A stretch of DNA of 64,000 nucleotides. It comes from Sphingobacteriaceae bacterium DW12. GTDB taxonomy: Bacteria; Bacteroidota; Bacteroidia; Sphingobacteriales; Sphingobacteriaceae. Under the pieces are notes generated by a model. That model did not search any database. It was given only the letters and a program-made list of their open reading frames with translations, and had not been told where the DNA came from. Location of the stretch: NCBI GenBank assembly GCA_000783305.1, contig JROE01000006.1:310001-374000 (forward strand). The letters run 5' to 3'. Made by a program: the position numbers and the translations under genes. Of this stretch, positions 16,963 to 24,260 are shown in pieces (positions within the stretch are counted from its first letter, which is position 1; every line of letters begins with the position of its first letter).

Positions 16963-17745
16963 CTAGCAATCAAATTGCCTACTTGCTTCGTACATCTGAT
17001 CATACCCTGTGGATGACAAGAACACCAAAGTCCGCTCTTCTTCATAGTCACGAGGGACGGAAAAAACAAAATCCAATTTGCCATCTCTATCTAGGTCTCC
17101 TACAAAGGTAATCCTCATGAATGTATCATTAAACTGAGATTGGTCAATCAAGACGGCTACAGGTGCACCATTGATACTTAAATGGAGCTTGTAGTCTGTA
17201 ATCGAGGAAGGAGAGCTTGATTCTGCGGATAACTTGCCTTCGGCTTGCAATTGATAATTTATGTCTTCAAAGGTATAAGTAAGGGGGTGGTTGGGTAAGA
17301 CCTTGTCCTTAAGGATTTTCAGAGAATTGACTTCGCCGGCATTTAAATTGGGGATTTGAAAGTAAAGCAATGAATTATGGTTGGAGATAATAGCCTCGGA
17401 TTTCATGGCAGTACATTCATCAAAGCCTTGTTCAATGTTGTAGTCCGGAGCAGCCAATTGAAATTTTCCATCTACAGCTCTAAGGTCTAGCCAGCCCTGT
17501 TTAAATTCCATTTTGCCCACCTCTTCATCGAATACTCTATAGGTTCCCAGAAGAAAGGTTTGTCCTTCTATTGGTGACTTGGCATTGGTTGTCAGGATAG
17601 ACTTGTCTACAGGAGTGGTATCTCGAGCGCTATCCATCACAGCTTGCTGTGGCAAGGAATCTGCGCTAGCAGTTGTCTTATTGCCATTGGGTTGACAGCT
17701 GTGTAGTAGCATAGAGATACCGATAAGGGCAACATATTTGTACAT
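16963..17745 (-). CDS. Hypothetical lipoprotein
   Basis: A 260-residue predicted lipoprotein: N-terminus MYKYVALIGISMLLHSC with lipobox Cys17, then a low-complexity linker. The body is soluble and beta-rich. Near the C-terminus, FVGDLDRDGKLDFVFS looks like an EF-hand/FG-GAP-type calcium loop (D-x-D-x-D-G). No family was recognised. The upstream gene's terminator hairpin ends only 2 bp before the start codon (17747-17791), so little room remains for an independent promoter. Confidence 0.75.
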   Translation of the reverse strand: MYKYVALIGISMLLHSCQPNGNKTTASADSLPQQAVMDSARDTTPVDKSILTTNAKSPIEGQTFLLGTYRVFDEEVGKMEFKQGWLDLRAVDGKFQLAAPDYNIEQGFDECTAMKSEAIISNHNSLLYFQIPNLNAGEVNSLKILKDKVLPNHPLTYTFEDINYQLQAEGKLSAESSSPSSITDYKLHLSINGAPVAVLIDQSQFNDTFMRITFVGDLDRDGKLDFVFSVPRDYEEERTLVFLSSTGYDQMYEASRQFDC

Positions 17746-17746
17746 A

Positions 17747-17791
17747 AAAAGCTATTATTAATCTTCATAAAGATAACAAATAATAGCTTTT
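17747..17791 (-). terminator. Hairpin directly before the lipoprotein start
   Basis: AAAAGCTATTATT (17747-17759) pairs perfectly over 13 bp with AATAATAGCTTTT (17779-17791). On the minus strand a T-run follows, as in a terminator for the luciferase-like gene. The hairpin abuts the ATG of the next gene on the same strand. Confidence 0.65.
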
Positions 17792-17799
17792 AGAGTTTG

Positions 17800-18798
17800 C
17801 TAAGCTATATTATTTATAGCATGTGCGAGTATTTCATATGATTTCAAGCGCTTATCGTCGTCGTATATATACGATGTGGTCATGATTTCATCGAGGTTGT
17901 ATCGTTTGGCAAAGTCAGCTAAGTCTTCGGTTAGCTTGGCTTGGTCCCCAACAAAGGTGCAGGAGACCATGCTTTGTACGGCTTGCTCGATTTCTGTAAT
18001 ACCTGCATAGATTGTCTTTTCGGTAGGTGGGGAAAGGGGGCGCCTGGTGTTGGTGATGATTCCAGCAAACATATTGTATAAGCTGGAAGATAGATATTGG
18101 GCTTCTTCTGTCGTATCGGCTCCCACTACGTTGACACAGGCCAAGGAATAGGGCTGTTGCAATTGGGCCGAAGGCTTAAAGTTGTTTTGATAGATTTCGA
18201 GCGCATTCCGAAGCATAGCTGGTGCAAAGTGTGACGCAAAGGCATAGGGAAGGCCGAGTTCAGCGGCTAGATAAGCACTATCAGTGCTGGAGCCCAAAAT
18301 CCAAAGGGGGACTTCTAACCCTTCGGCAGGGAAGGCTCTGACCTTGGAACTATAGTTGTCTTGGCTGAAATACTGTTGTAAGGATTTGACATCATCTGCA
18401 AAGTAAAATTGGGTATTGATGTTGTTTCGACGCAGGGCCATGGCAGTTGATTGATCTGTGCCCGGAGCACGACCAAGTCCTAAATCTATACGTCCAGGAT
18501 ACAAGGTTTCTAACGTGCCAAATTGTTCGGCAACTACAAGTGGAGCATGGTTGGGAAGCATGATGCCACCAGACCCTACGCGTAGGGTAGAAGTATGCTC
18601 GGCAACATGGCTAATTAGGACAACAGTTGCTGAGCAGGCAATATACTCCATATTATGATGCTCGGCGAGCCACAACCTCTCATAGCCTAATTTTTCAACG
18701 TGTTGTGCGGCTGTGAGTACCCGCTGTATAGCTTCTCTAGGATTTCCACCTTTCTTTACCGGTGCCAGCTCCAAAGCAGATAATTTGATTTTGTTCAT
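17800..18798 (-). CDS. LLM-class flavin-dependent oxidoreductase (luciferase-like)
   Basis: A 332-residue TIM-barrel protein of the bacterial luciferase-like monooxygenase superfamily, close to the MsnO8/YhbW group. Diagnostic parts are LSALELAPVKKG near the N-terminus, GYERLWLAEHHN (about 38-49), RVGSGGIMLPNHAPLVVAEQFGTL and PGRIDLGLGRAPGTD. These enzymes use reduced FMN and O2 on diverse small molecules, and the substrate is not predictable here. It ends at the hairpin 17747-17791. Confidence 0.9.
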   Translation of the reverse strand: MNKIKLSALELAPVKKGGNPREAIQRVLTAAQHVEKLGYERLWLAEHHNMEYIACSATVVLISHVAEHTSTLRVGSGGIMLPNHAPLVVAEQFGTLETLYPGRIDLGLGRAPGTDQSTAMALRRNNINTQFYFADDVKSLQQYFSQDNYSSKVRAFPAEGLEVPLWILGSSTDSAYLAAELGLPYAFASHFAPAMLRNALEIYQNNFKPSAQLQQPYSLACVNVVGADTTEEAQYLSSSLYNMFAGIITNTRRPLSPPTEKTIYAGITEIEQAVQSMVSCTFVGDQAKLTEDLADFAKRYNLDEIMTTSYIYDDDKRLKSYEILAHAINNIA

Positions 18799-19010
18799 CT
18801 ATTATGTTATTATTTGTTTTATCCTATATCGATTCCTCTGGATACATCCGCCAGCTTTAGCCGTATGTATCATAGACAAATCCTTAACCTCTTTATTTTT
18901 CTTTGCCATGCGAATCAATCCCCTGATTACAGGATGACAAGAAGCGCATCGGGTGCTTGAGATTTAAATATACAGCTCTGAATAGAGAGATTTGTAATGG
19001 GAATGTAGGA

Positions 19011-20195
19011 TTAGTATATGCGGGATGCAGATATTACAATATTATTATTGTTGAGGTCTTGTGTGAAGAAAAGAAAAAGATTTCCTCCGTCTTTTATCTT
19101 GAATTTTTTACGGATAGCCTCTGGTTTTTCTCCTGAATTTTTGACGACAATATTGGCTTGGGTGGGATAGTCTGATTTTTTAAAATCGGCGTATCGCTGG
19201 CATTCCAGTATTTGAAATACTCTTCCAGGGAATGATGGTGCTAATTCTGCAGAGGTATAAAGGTGAGTGTGTTGATGGAGCTTGCCTAATGTATATCGGA
19301 CACCTAAGCTCTTAAAAGCGCCAGCTTTTGTGATGCAGACGTCCGGATCGTACAAATAGTTGAGCGGGATACTGTAGCTATTAGTTGTATTACGTTCTTC
19401 ATCGTATGAGAAGGTGAAGTGTTGCTCAAGGTCTTGAAATAATCTGGTGCAGTGGATATGGACTGGGCCGCTATAATCGCGCTCCTGTACAAAGAGTAAC
19501 TCTTTGCAGTCGTTGTCTACACTGATGACATACACAGCTTTGACGAAGGCTAATGAAGATAGTGCGTGGCTGATGTCGAGCAAAGGAGCAATTTTGCTGA
19601 TAACAAGTCTGGATTTTTTAAAAAATAGAGATTGGAGGGACACAATGTTGGGCTCACAATCCGCCAATAGGAACACTTTTTTACTGTTGACCCTACGAGA
19701 AGGGTCAACGTAAATCACATCTACGGCCTCATTCTCTTGGTCTCGGAGGTACTGGACGCCATCTGTTGCCAAGCAGGTAATGTTGGAGGTGTGTAGGGCC
19801 TCAAAATTGTGTTTAACGATGACAGAGAGCTCCCTGTTGAGTTCGCAATGTGTCACTTGATGGGCTACACGGGAAAAAAAATAATCATCCACACCGAATC
19901 CACCTGTCAAATCAACGACCCGCGAACCATTCGGAATCAGCTTGCTCTTGAATGAAGCTGTTCTTTCGGAGGAACACTGTTCGAGGTTGATTTTGTCAGG
20001 AAAGTAAATGTTGTCGGTCGTATACCAAGTGGGAAGCTTATGGATGGCACGCTGCTTCCCATCAATTTGATTGGCTAACTCCGCACTGGTGATACCTTCT
20101 ATTGGACTCTTTTTTAAGGCAATACCCGCTGGCGGGACATGAATATTGTCCTGAATAAATTGTTGAACTTCTCTCTTTAATATATTGTTGTTCAA
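19011..20195 (-). CDS. Class I SAM-dependent methyltransferase, THUMP-like
   Basis: A 394-residue protein with a Rossmann methyltransferase core: VVDLTGGFGVDDYFFS (SAM motif I, about 93-108), ELNRELSVIVKHN, DVIYVDPSRR (motif IV). The C-terminal part (about 310-394) resembles the THUMP-like domain found in this Bacteroidota family, ending FKIKDGGNLFLFF. An RNA substrate is likely but unproven. Translation starts with TTG at 20195, immediately after the lysC stop with zero spacing, so coupling is probable. It is the last gene of the yggS-lysC operon. Confidence 0.85.
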   Translation of the reverse strand: MNNNILKREVQQFIQDNIHVPPAGIALKKSPIEGITSAELANQIDGKQRAIHKLPTWYTTDNIYFPDKINLEQCSSERTASFKSKLIPNGSRVVDLTGGFGVDDYFFSRVAHQVTHCELNRELSVIVKHNFEALHTSNITCLATDGVQYLRDQENEAVDVIYVDPSRRVNSKKVFLLADCEPNIVSLQSLFFKKSRLVISKIAPLLDISHALSSLAFVKAVYVISVDNDCKELLFVQERDYSGPVHIHCTRLFQDLEQHFTFSYDEERNTTNSYSIPLNYLYDPDVCITKAGAFKSLGVRYTLGKLHQHTHLYTSAELAPSFPGRVFQILECQRYADFKKSDYPTQANIVVKNSGEKPEAIRKKFKIKDGGNLFLFFTQDLNNNNIVISASRIY

Positions 20196-21458
20196 TTATT
20201 TATTTTTAACAAGCATTTGACAGGTATAGCTATCTTTGAGCTCTTTGATGATTTCTTTGTTGACCAAGACGCGGTCTATGGTCTCTTGATTATAGTATCG
20301 AATGGTAATCAATTCCAGTCCAGATTCTACAGTCACTTTATAGCGTTTTTCCAGCTCTTCCAATACCGCTGCAATGTTGTCGCCTGTCTGGTCGACGGCA
20401 ACCGAAAATTGAATCGCACTGTTGTGCATCATATTGATTTTGATACGATGTTGGTGAAATAGGTTGAAGATATGGCTCAAGTTGTCTTCCACAATGAATG
20501 AAAAATCACGGGGCAATATATTGATAAAAACCTGATTGACCTTAAAAATGAAGGATGGTACAGGTAATGTCTGGTTGGTGCTTTTGATCTGGGTCCCTTT
20601 TTGGTCGGGGTTTAGAAAAGAACGGACATTCAAGGTGATTTTTTTGTTCTGCAGCGGTTTGATTGTTTTCGGATGGATGACCGTGGCACCATAGTAGGTC
20701 AACTCGATTGCGTCGGTATAGGATAGTTCAGGGATGAGTTGAGTTTTTTCAAACCACTTAGGGTCTGCGTTCAGTACGCCGGGTACGTCTTTCCAAATGG
20801 TAACGGACTCTGCATTGAGACAAGAGGCAAATATAGCTGCCGAATAATCTGAGCCTTCTCGACCTAAGGTTGTTGTAAAGTTTTCCGAAGTAGATCCAAT
20901 GAATCCTTGGCTGATAAGCACGTAGTCGTCAAGCAAGATGGGTAATTCGGCACGGATTTTCTCCTCGGTCTTCTCCCAGTCTACTTTGCCTTCTCGGTAA
21001 GTATTGTCTGTAAATATAAAATCCCGGGCATCTATCCAGCGAGAGGGAACACCGACCGAAGCGGCATAAGCGGTGATGATTTTGGATGAAAGTAGCTCCC
21101 CCAGTGACACGATTTGGTCATATAGGTAATCATACCCATCTTGGGGGGATTCTTCTAGAATCCATTCGATTTCTACGAACGAATTGGCAATGTCGTCAAA
21201 GATTGGATTAAATCGGTCTTCAAAAAGTTGCTCCAAAATAGAGAAATGGCTTTTTTTGACTTCGTTGAGTAGCTCAAAGGGGTCGCCAGATTGTTTGAAA
21301 AATGTATTAGTGAGCTTTTCTAAAAAATCTGTAGTCTTGCCAATTGCCGATACAACGACGAGTAAGGGTTCGTCTTGATATTTCGCAATGATTGAGGCCA
21401 CATTCTTAATACTTTCGGCATCTCTTACTGAAGCTCCCCCGAATTTGAATACTTGCAT
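20196..21458 (-). CDS. lysC: Aspartate kinase (monofunctional)
   Basis: A 420-residue aspartokinase making aspartyl phosphate, the first step to lysine, threonine, methionine and diaminopimelate. The N-terminal MQVFKFGGASVRDAESI is the kinase signature. Later come LVVVSAIGKTTDFLE, TTLGREGSDYSAAIFA and VWKDVPGV-like WKDVPGVLNADP. Two ACT domains occupy about residues 300-420 (feedback control by amino acids in the family). No fused homoserine dehydrogenase is present. It sits 9 bp after the DUF3298 gene and abuts the methyltransferase. Confidence 0.95.
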   Translation of the reverse strand: MQVFKFGGASVRDAESIKNVASIIAKYQDEPLLVVVSAIGKTTDFLEKLTNTFFKQSGDPFELLNEVKKSHFSILEQLFEDRFNPIFDDIANSFVEIEWILEESPQDGYDYLYDQIVSLGELLSSKIITAYAASVGVPSRWIDARDFIFTDNTYREGKVDWEKTEEKIRAELPILLDDYVLISQGFIGSTSENFTTTLGREGSDYSAAIFASCLNAESVTIWKDVPGVLNADPKWFEKTQLIPELSYTDAIELTYYGATVIHPKTIKPLQNKKITLNVRSFLNPDQKGTQIKSTNQTLPVPSFIFKVNQVFINILPRDFSFIVEDNLSHIFNLFHQHRIKINMMHNSAIQFSVAVDQTGDNIAAVLEELEKRYKVTVESGLELITIRYYNQETIDRVLVNKEIIKELKDSYTCQMLVKNK

Positions 21459-21467
21459 TTATGATAA

Positions 21468-22301
21468 CTATGTTTTGGGTTGATTGCTAATTATACGCTG
21501 GACATACACTTTACCTGAATCGGTAAGTAAATGCTCAATGGCTTCATAAGGTATGCGTAGGGAGGTACTTCCTTCTGCATACGATTTGATTTCATAAGGA
21601 TTGTAGTAGAAGAGTAGACTATTCCGTTCCAATCCAAAGTTTTCAGCGAGTGCATATTGTCCATTTTCAAAGAAATACTTTCCGTCCAGTCGTTCGTAAT
21701 CACCTAAGCGTTCCATTTTTCGGAAGTATTTTTCTGCAATTTTAATAAATTCTTTTTGTTTTTCTCTACTGACGAGGTCGTTGAACACTATTTTTTTGTC
21801 GTTTACCAAATCAAAATTTGCAATCAATTTGACATGGTTTCCATGGGCACCGCCGCTGAAGTCATCAATCTCTGTTGCTATGCTCAGCAGGCTAGGGCGA
21901 TTGACCAGGATATTGGTCCTGATTTCCCTGAACCAGGCCGTATGGTAGGTGGGATCCGATGAGTCTTCGACAAATTCATTAAAACCGGACAAAAAACTAT
22001 CTGCCGCTTGCTGTATACTGTCTTCACCATCAATAAGAATCGATGACCGAAGTAATTGATTGATTTTCTTGTTCTCAAAGTCGGGATAGGAAGCATAGAA
22101 ATAGGTGGTATCTATACCTTGCTCGCCATCTAGGAAATAAGGACTATTTTTAAAAAAATCGACAACTTTGTAGGGGAGGGTATCACGAGATGTCTGATGC
22201 GCCTCATGTTTACCACTATTGGGATTCGATTGGCAACTATTGGCTACAATCGTAATCCATATCCCTAATACTGCTGCATATTTGGATTTTTCTAACACCA
22301 T
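21468..22301 (-). CDS. DUF3298/RsiV-like lipoprotein
   Basis: About 277 residues. The start is placed at ATG 22301, where an SPII signal begins (MVLEKSKYAAVLGIW... with lipobox IVANSC, Cys near residue 23). The mature part has the DUF4163/DUF3298 layout of RsiV-like proteins: TAWFREIRTNILVNRPSLLSIATEIDDFSGGAHGN, then FNDLVSREKQKEFIKIAEKYFRK and LRIPYEAIEHLL. RsiV in Firmicutes senses lysozyme, but no sigma factor gene is next to this one, so its role is open. It is the third gene of the yggS operon. Confidence 0.85.
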   Translation of the reverse strand: MVLEKSKYAAVLGIWITIVANSCQSNPNSGKHEAHQTSRDTLPYKVVDFFKNSPYFLDGEQGIDTTYFYASYPDFENKKINQLLRSSILIDGEDSIQQAADSFLSGFNEFVEDSSDPTYHTAWFREIRTNILVNRPSLLSIATEIDDFSGGAHGNHVKLIANFDLVNDKKIVFNDLVSREKQKEFIKIAEKYFRKMERLGDYERLDGKYFFENGQYALAENFGLERNSLLFYYNPYEIKSYAEGSTSLRIPYEAIEHLLTDSGKVYVQRIISNQPKT

Positions 22302-22312
22302 AATCCTCTTCA

Positions 22313-22765
22313 CTAATGATTCACGGTTACATTGATCCATTCTGTATCAAATGTAGCTCCATATTTTTTGTAGAATTCAATGGCAGGGATATTCCAATCC
22401 AAGACCTGCCACATCATACCAGAATAACCCTGTGATTGGCTGTATCGTATCGTTTCGTCTAACAATTGCTTTCCAATACCTGTTCCTCGCATTTTTTCGG
22501 TGACGATTAAGTCTTCTAGGTATAACCGCCGACCTTTCCAGGTTGAATAGCGGATGTAAAATAACGACATTCCGATGATGAAGCCGTCTACCTCTGCCAC
22601 GAAAGCAGCCCATACAGGTGAAGGCCCAAAACCAGCTAGCTCAAACTCAGCCAAGCTTACAGTCACCTCATTCGGAGCTTTTTCGAAATGGGCAAGCTCG
22701 CGGATTAAATCCATCATTTGGATACAATCTGTCTTTTGGGCTTTTCGGATGAGGACTTCTTTCAT
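22313..22765 (-). CDS. GNAT family N-acetyltransferase
   Basis: A 150-residue GNAT-fold acetyltransferase. It opens VLIRKAQKTDCIQMMDLIRELAHFEKAP. The acetyl-CoA motif is EKMRGTGIGKQLLDE, and the C-terminal part (MMWQVLDWNIPAIEFYKKYGA) resembles the diamine/thialysine acetyltransferase group, where WNxxAIxFYxxxGA is typical. The substrate is a guess at best. The start overlaps the yggS stop by 4 bp (ATGA). Confidence 0.9.
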   Translation of the reverse strand: MKEVLIRKAQKTDCIQMMDLIRELAHFEKAPNEVTVSLAEFELAGFGPSPVWAAFVAEVDGFIIGMSLFYIRYSTWKGRRLYLEDLIVTEKMRGTGIGKQLLDETIRYSQSQGYSGMMWQVLDWNIPAIEFYKKYGATFDTEWINVTVNH

Positions 22766-23460
22766 TGGTTTTGGTCTGTTTTAAAATGTTTGATGATACG
22801 TTTCCCAAATACGGTACTTCCCAGACGAATCATGGTGCTTCCATTTTCAATAGCTATTTTGTAATCTGAAGACATACCCATGGAAAGGGTGTCGAAAGTA
22901 TCTACTTTTCGAAAAAAACTTGCCTTAATGCCATCAAAAAGCATTTTCAATTCGTAGAACTCTTCTTTGACCTCTTTTTCATTCTCAGTATTTGTCGCAA
23001 TACCCATTAAACCTCTGATGCGAATATTGTCTAAAGTCAGGAATTCTTCATCTCTAAGCAATTCCACTAGTTCAATATGATCTAAGCCGAATTTGGTAGA
23101 TTCCTCCGCAATATACACTTGTAAAAGACAGTCGATTACACGGTTGTGTTTAATGGCATGTTTATTTATTTCTTTTAATAATTTGATAGAATCTACTGAT
23201 TCTATCATGGAGATGAAAGGGGCAATGTACTTGACTTTATTCGTCTGAAGGTGACCAACCAAATGCCATTGGATATCTTTTGGAAGCTGTTCGTATTTGT
23301 CCGTTAGTTCCTGCACCATATTCTCGCCAAATACACGTTGCCCTGCATTGTAGGCCTCTAAAATATCTTCTACGGGTTTGGTTTTGGAGATGGCGACTAA
23401 TGTAATACCTAGTGGTTCGATCTCTTGATTTATTTTCTCAATGTTGACTGCAATACTCAT
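22762..23460 (-). CDS. yggS: YggS family pyridoxal phosphate homeostasis protein
   Basis: A 232-residue PLP-binding barrel protein (YggS/PLPBP), which buffers intracellular PLP and affects amino-acid pools. It has LVAISKTKPVEDILEAY with the PLP lysine (about Lys27), GENMVQEL, WHLVGHLQTNKVKYI, the Ser-rich TLSMGMSSDYKIAIENGSTMIRLGSTVFG. It is the first gene of the leftward operon that includes lysC, a sensible metabolic setting. A -7 element ends only 7 bp before the ATG, implying a near-leaderless mRNA. Confidence 0.93.
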   Translation of the reverse strand: MSIAVNIEKINQEIEPLGITLVAISKTKPVEDILEAYNAGQRVFGENMVQELTDKYEQLPKDIQWHLVGHLQTNKVKYIAPFISMIESVDSIKLLKEINKHAIKHNRVIDCLLQVYIAEESTKFGLDHIELVELLRDEEFLTLDNIRIRGLMGIATNTENEKEVKEEFYELKMLFDGIKASFFRKVDTFDTLSMGMSSDYKIAIENGSTMIRLGSTVFGKRIIKHFKTDQNQ

Positions 23461-23467
23461 ATATGTA

Positions 23468-23475
23468 CAAATCTA
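23468..23475 (-). promoter_or_regulatory. -7 element of the yggS operon
   Basis: TAGATTTG on the minus strand matches TAnnTTTG. Its last base is 7 bp before the yggS start codon, so the transcript leader would be only a few nucleotides. Confidence 0.6.
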
Positions 23476-23517
23476 GGATATAAAATTTCGAAAAGCACCA
23501 TATTCAACGCCTTTTTG

Positions 23518-23525
23518 TAAATTTG
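23518..23525 (+). promoter_or_regulatory. -7 element of the DUF4296 gene
   Basis: TAAATTTG matches TAnnTTTG, 14 bp before the ATG at 23540, back to back with the yggS promoter. Confidence 0.6.
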
Positions 23526-23539
23526 TACAAAATTACGAA

Positions 23540-24211
23540 ATGCAACGTTCAATACTCTGTATATTTTTAGTGTTTTTTCTATTGTCTTCATGCAGCGATG
23601 GAATCCCAAAAGGTGTTTTGTCGAAGGCAAAGATGACGGATGTTCTGGTGGAAGTACATCTAATTGATGGCTATCTGAATACCTTAAATGTAGATAGTGC
23701 GCGCAAGGTGTTGGGAGGCTATTACGAGCAAACTTTCGAAGCCTTCGATACGGATTCAGCTACTTTCAATAAGAGTATGGAATTCTATGCAGAAGATCCT
23801 TTATTGATGACAGATGTGTATAGTAAGGTCAATGATCGGTTAGTGAAGCTAGAAAAGGATTATAATAGGTTGGATTCCATTCGGAATGTGATTGTGCAAG
23901 ATAGCCTAACTCGTGTCAACCGATTGATTATGCAGGCGCAAAAATCCAAAGATTTAATTTTGAATGTGAAGAAGGATAGTACCACAATGGATTACAAGTC
24001 GTTTGCCACCTATTTCTTGAGTGATGCAGGACTTGGCACGCTCGCCGAACGTATTCTTTATATCCCGACCCCCGCGCCAGCGTTGACACCAACCCCCGCA
24101 CCCTCGACGCAACCAGCAGAAGCAGCACGTCGAGAAGAAGTAAAAGAGGATACAAGTAGCGTAAAAATAATACCGACCGACGGACGACGTTTCAAGCCTG
24201 TCATACGATAA
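23540..24211 (+). CDS. DUF4296 domain lipoprotein
   Basis: A 223-residue lipoprotein: SPII signal MQRSILCIFLVFFLLSSC (Cys18), then the DUF4296 domain (about 20-115), recognisable by MTDVLVEVHLIDGYLN and FNKSMEFYAEDPLLMTDVYSKVNDRL. A C-terminal Pro/Thr/Ala-rich linker (PTPAPALTPTPAPSTQPAE, about 174-193) could span periplasm or peptidoglycan. The domain is confined to Bacteroidota and its function is unknown. It is followed 49 bp later by mutS2 and may lead that transcript. Confidence 0.88.
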   Translation: MQRSILCIFLVFFLLSSCSDGIPKGVLSKAKMTDVLVEVHLIDGYLNTLNVDSARKVLGGYYEQTFEAFDTDSATFNKSMEFYAEDPLLMTDVYSKVNDRLVKLEKDYNRLDSIRNVIVQDSLTRVNRLIMQAQKSKDLILNVKKDSTTMDYKSFATYFLSDAGLGTLAERILYIPTPAPALTPTPAPSTQPAEAARREEVKEDTSSVKIIPTDGRRFKPVIR

Positions 24212-24260
24212 ATGCGCTTTTTAACGTTGTAAACCGTTGATTAAATGATTAATATTTGAA

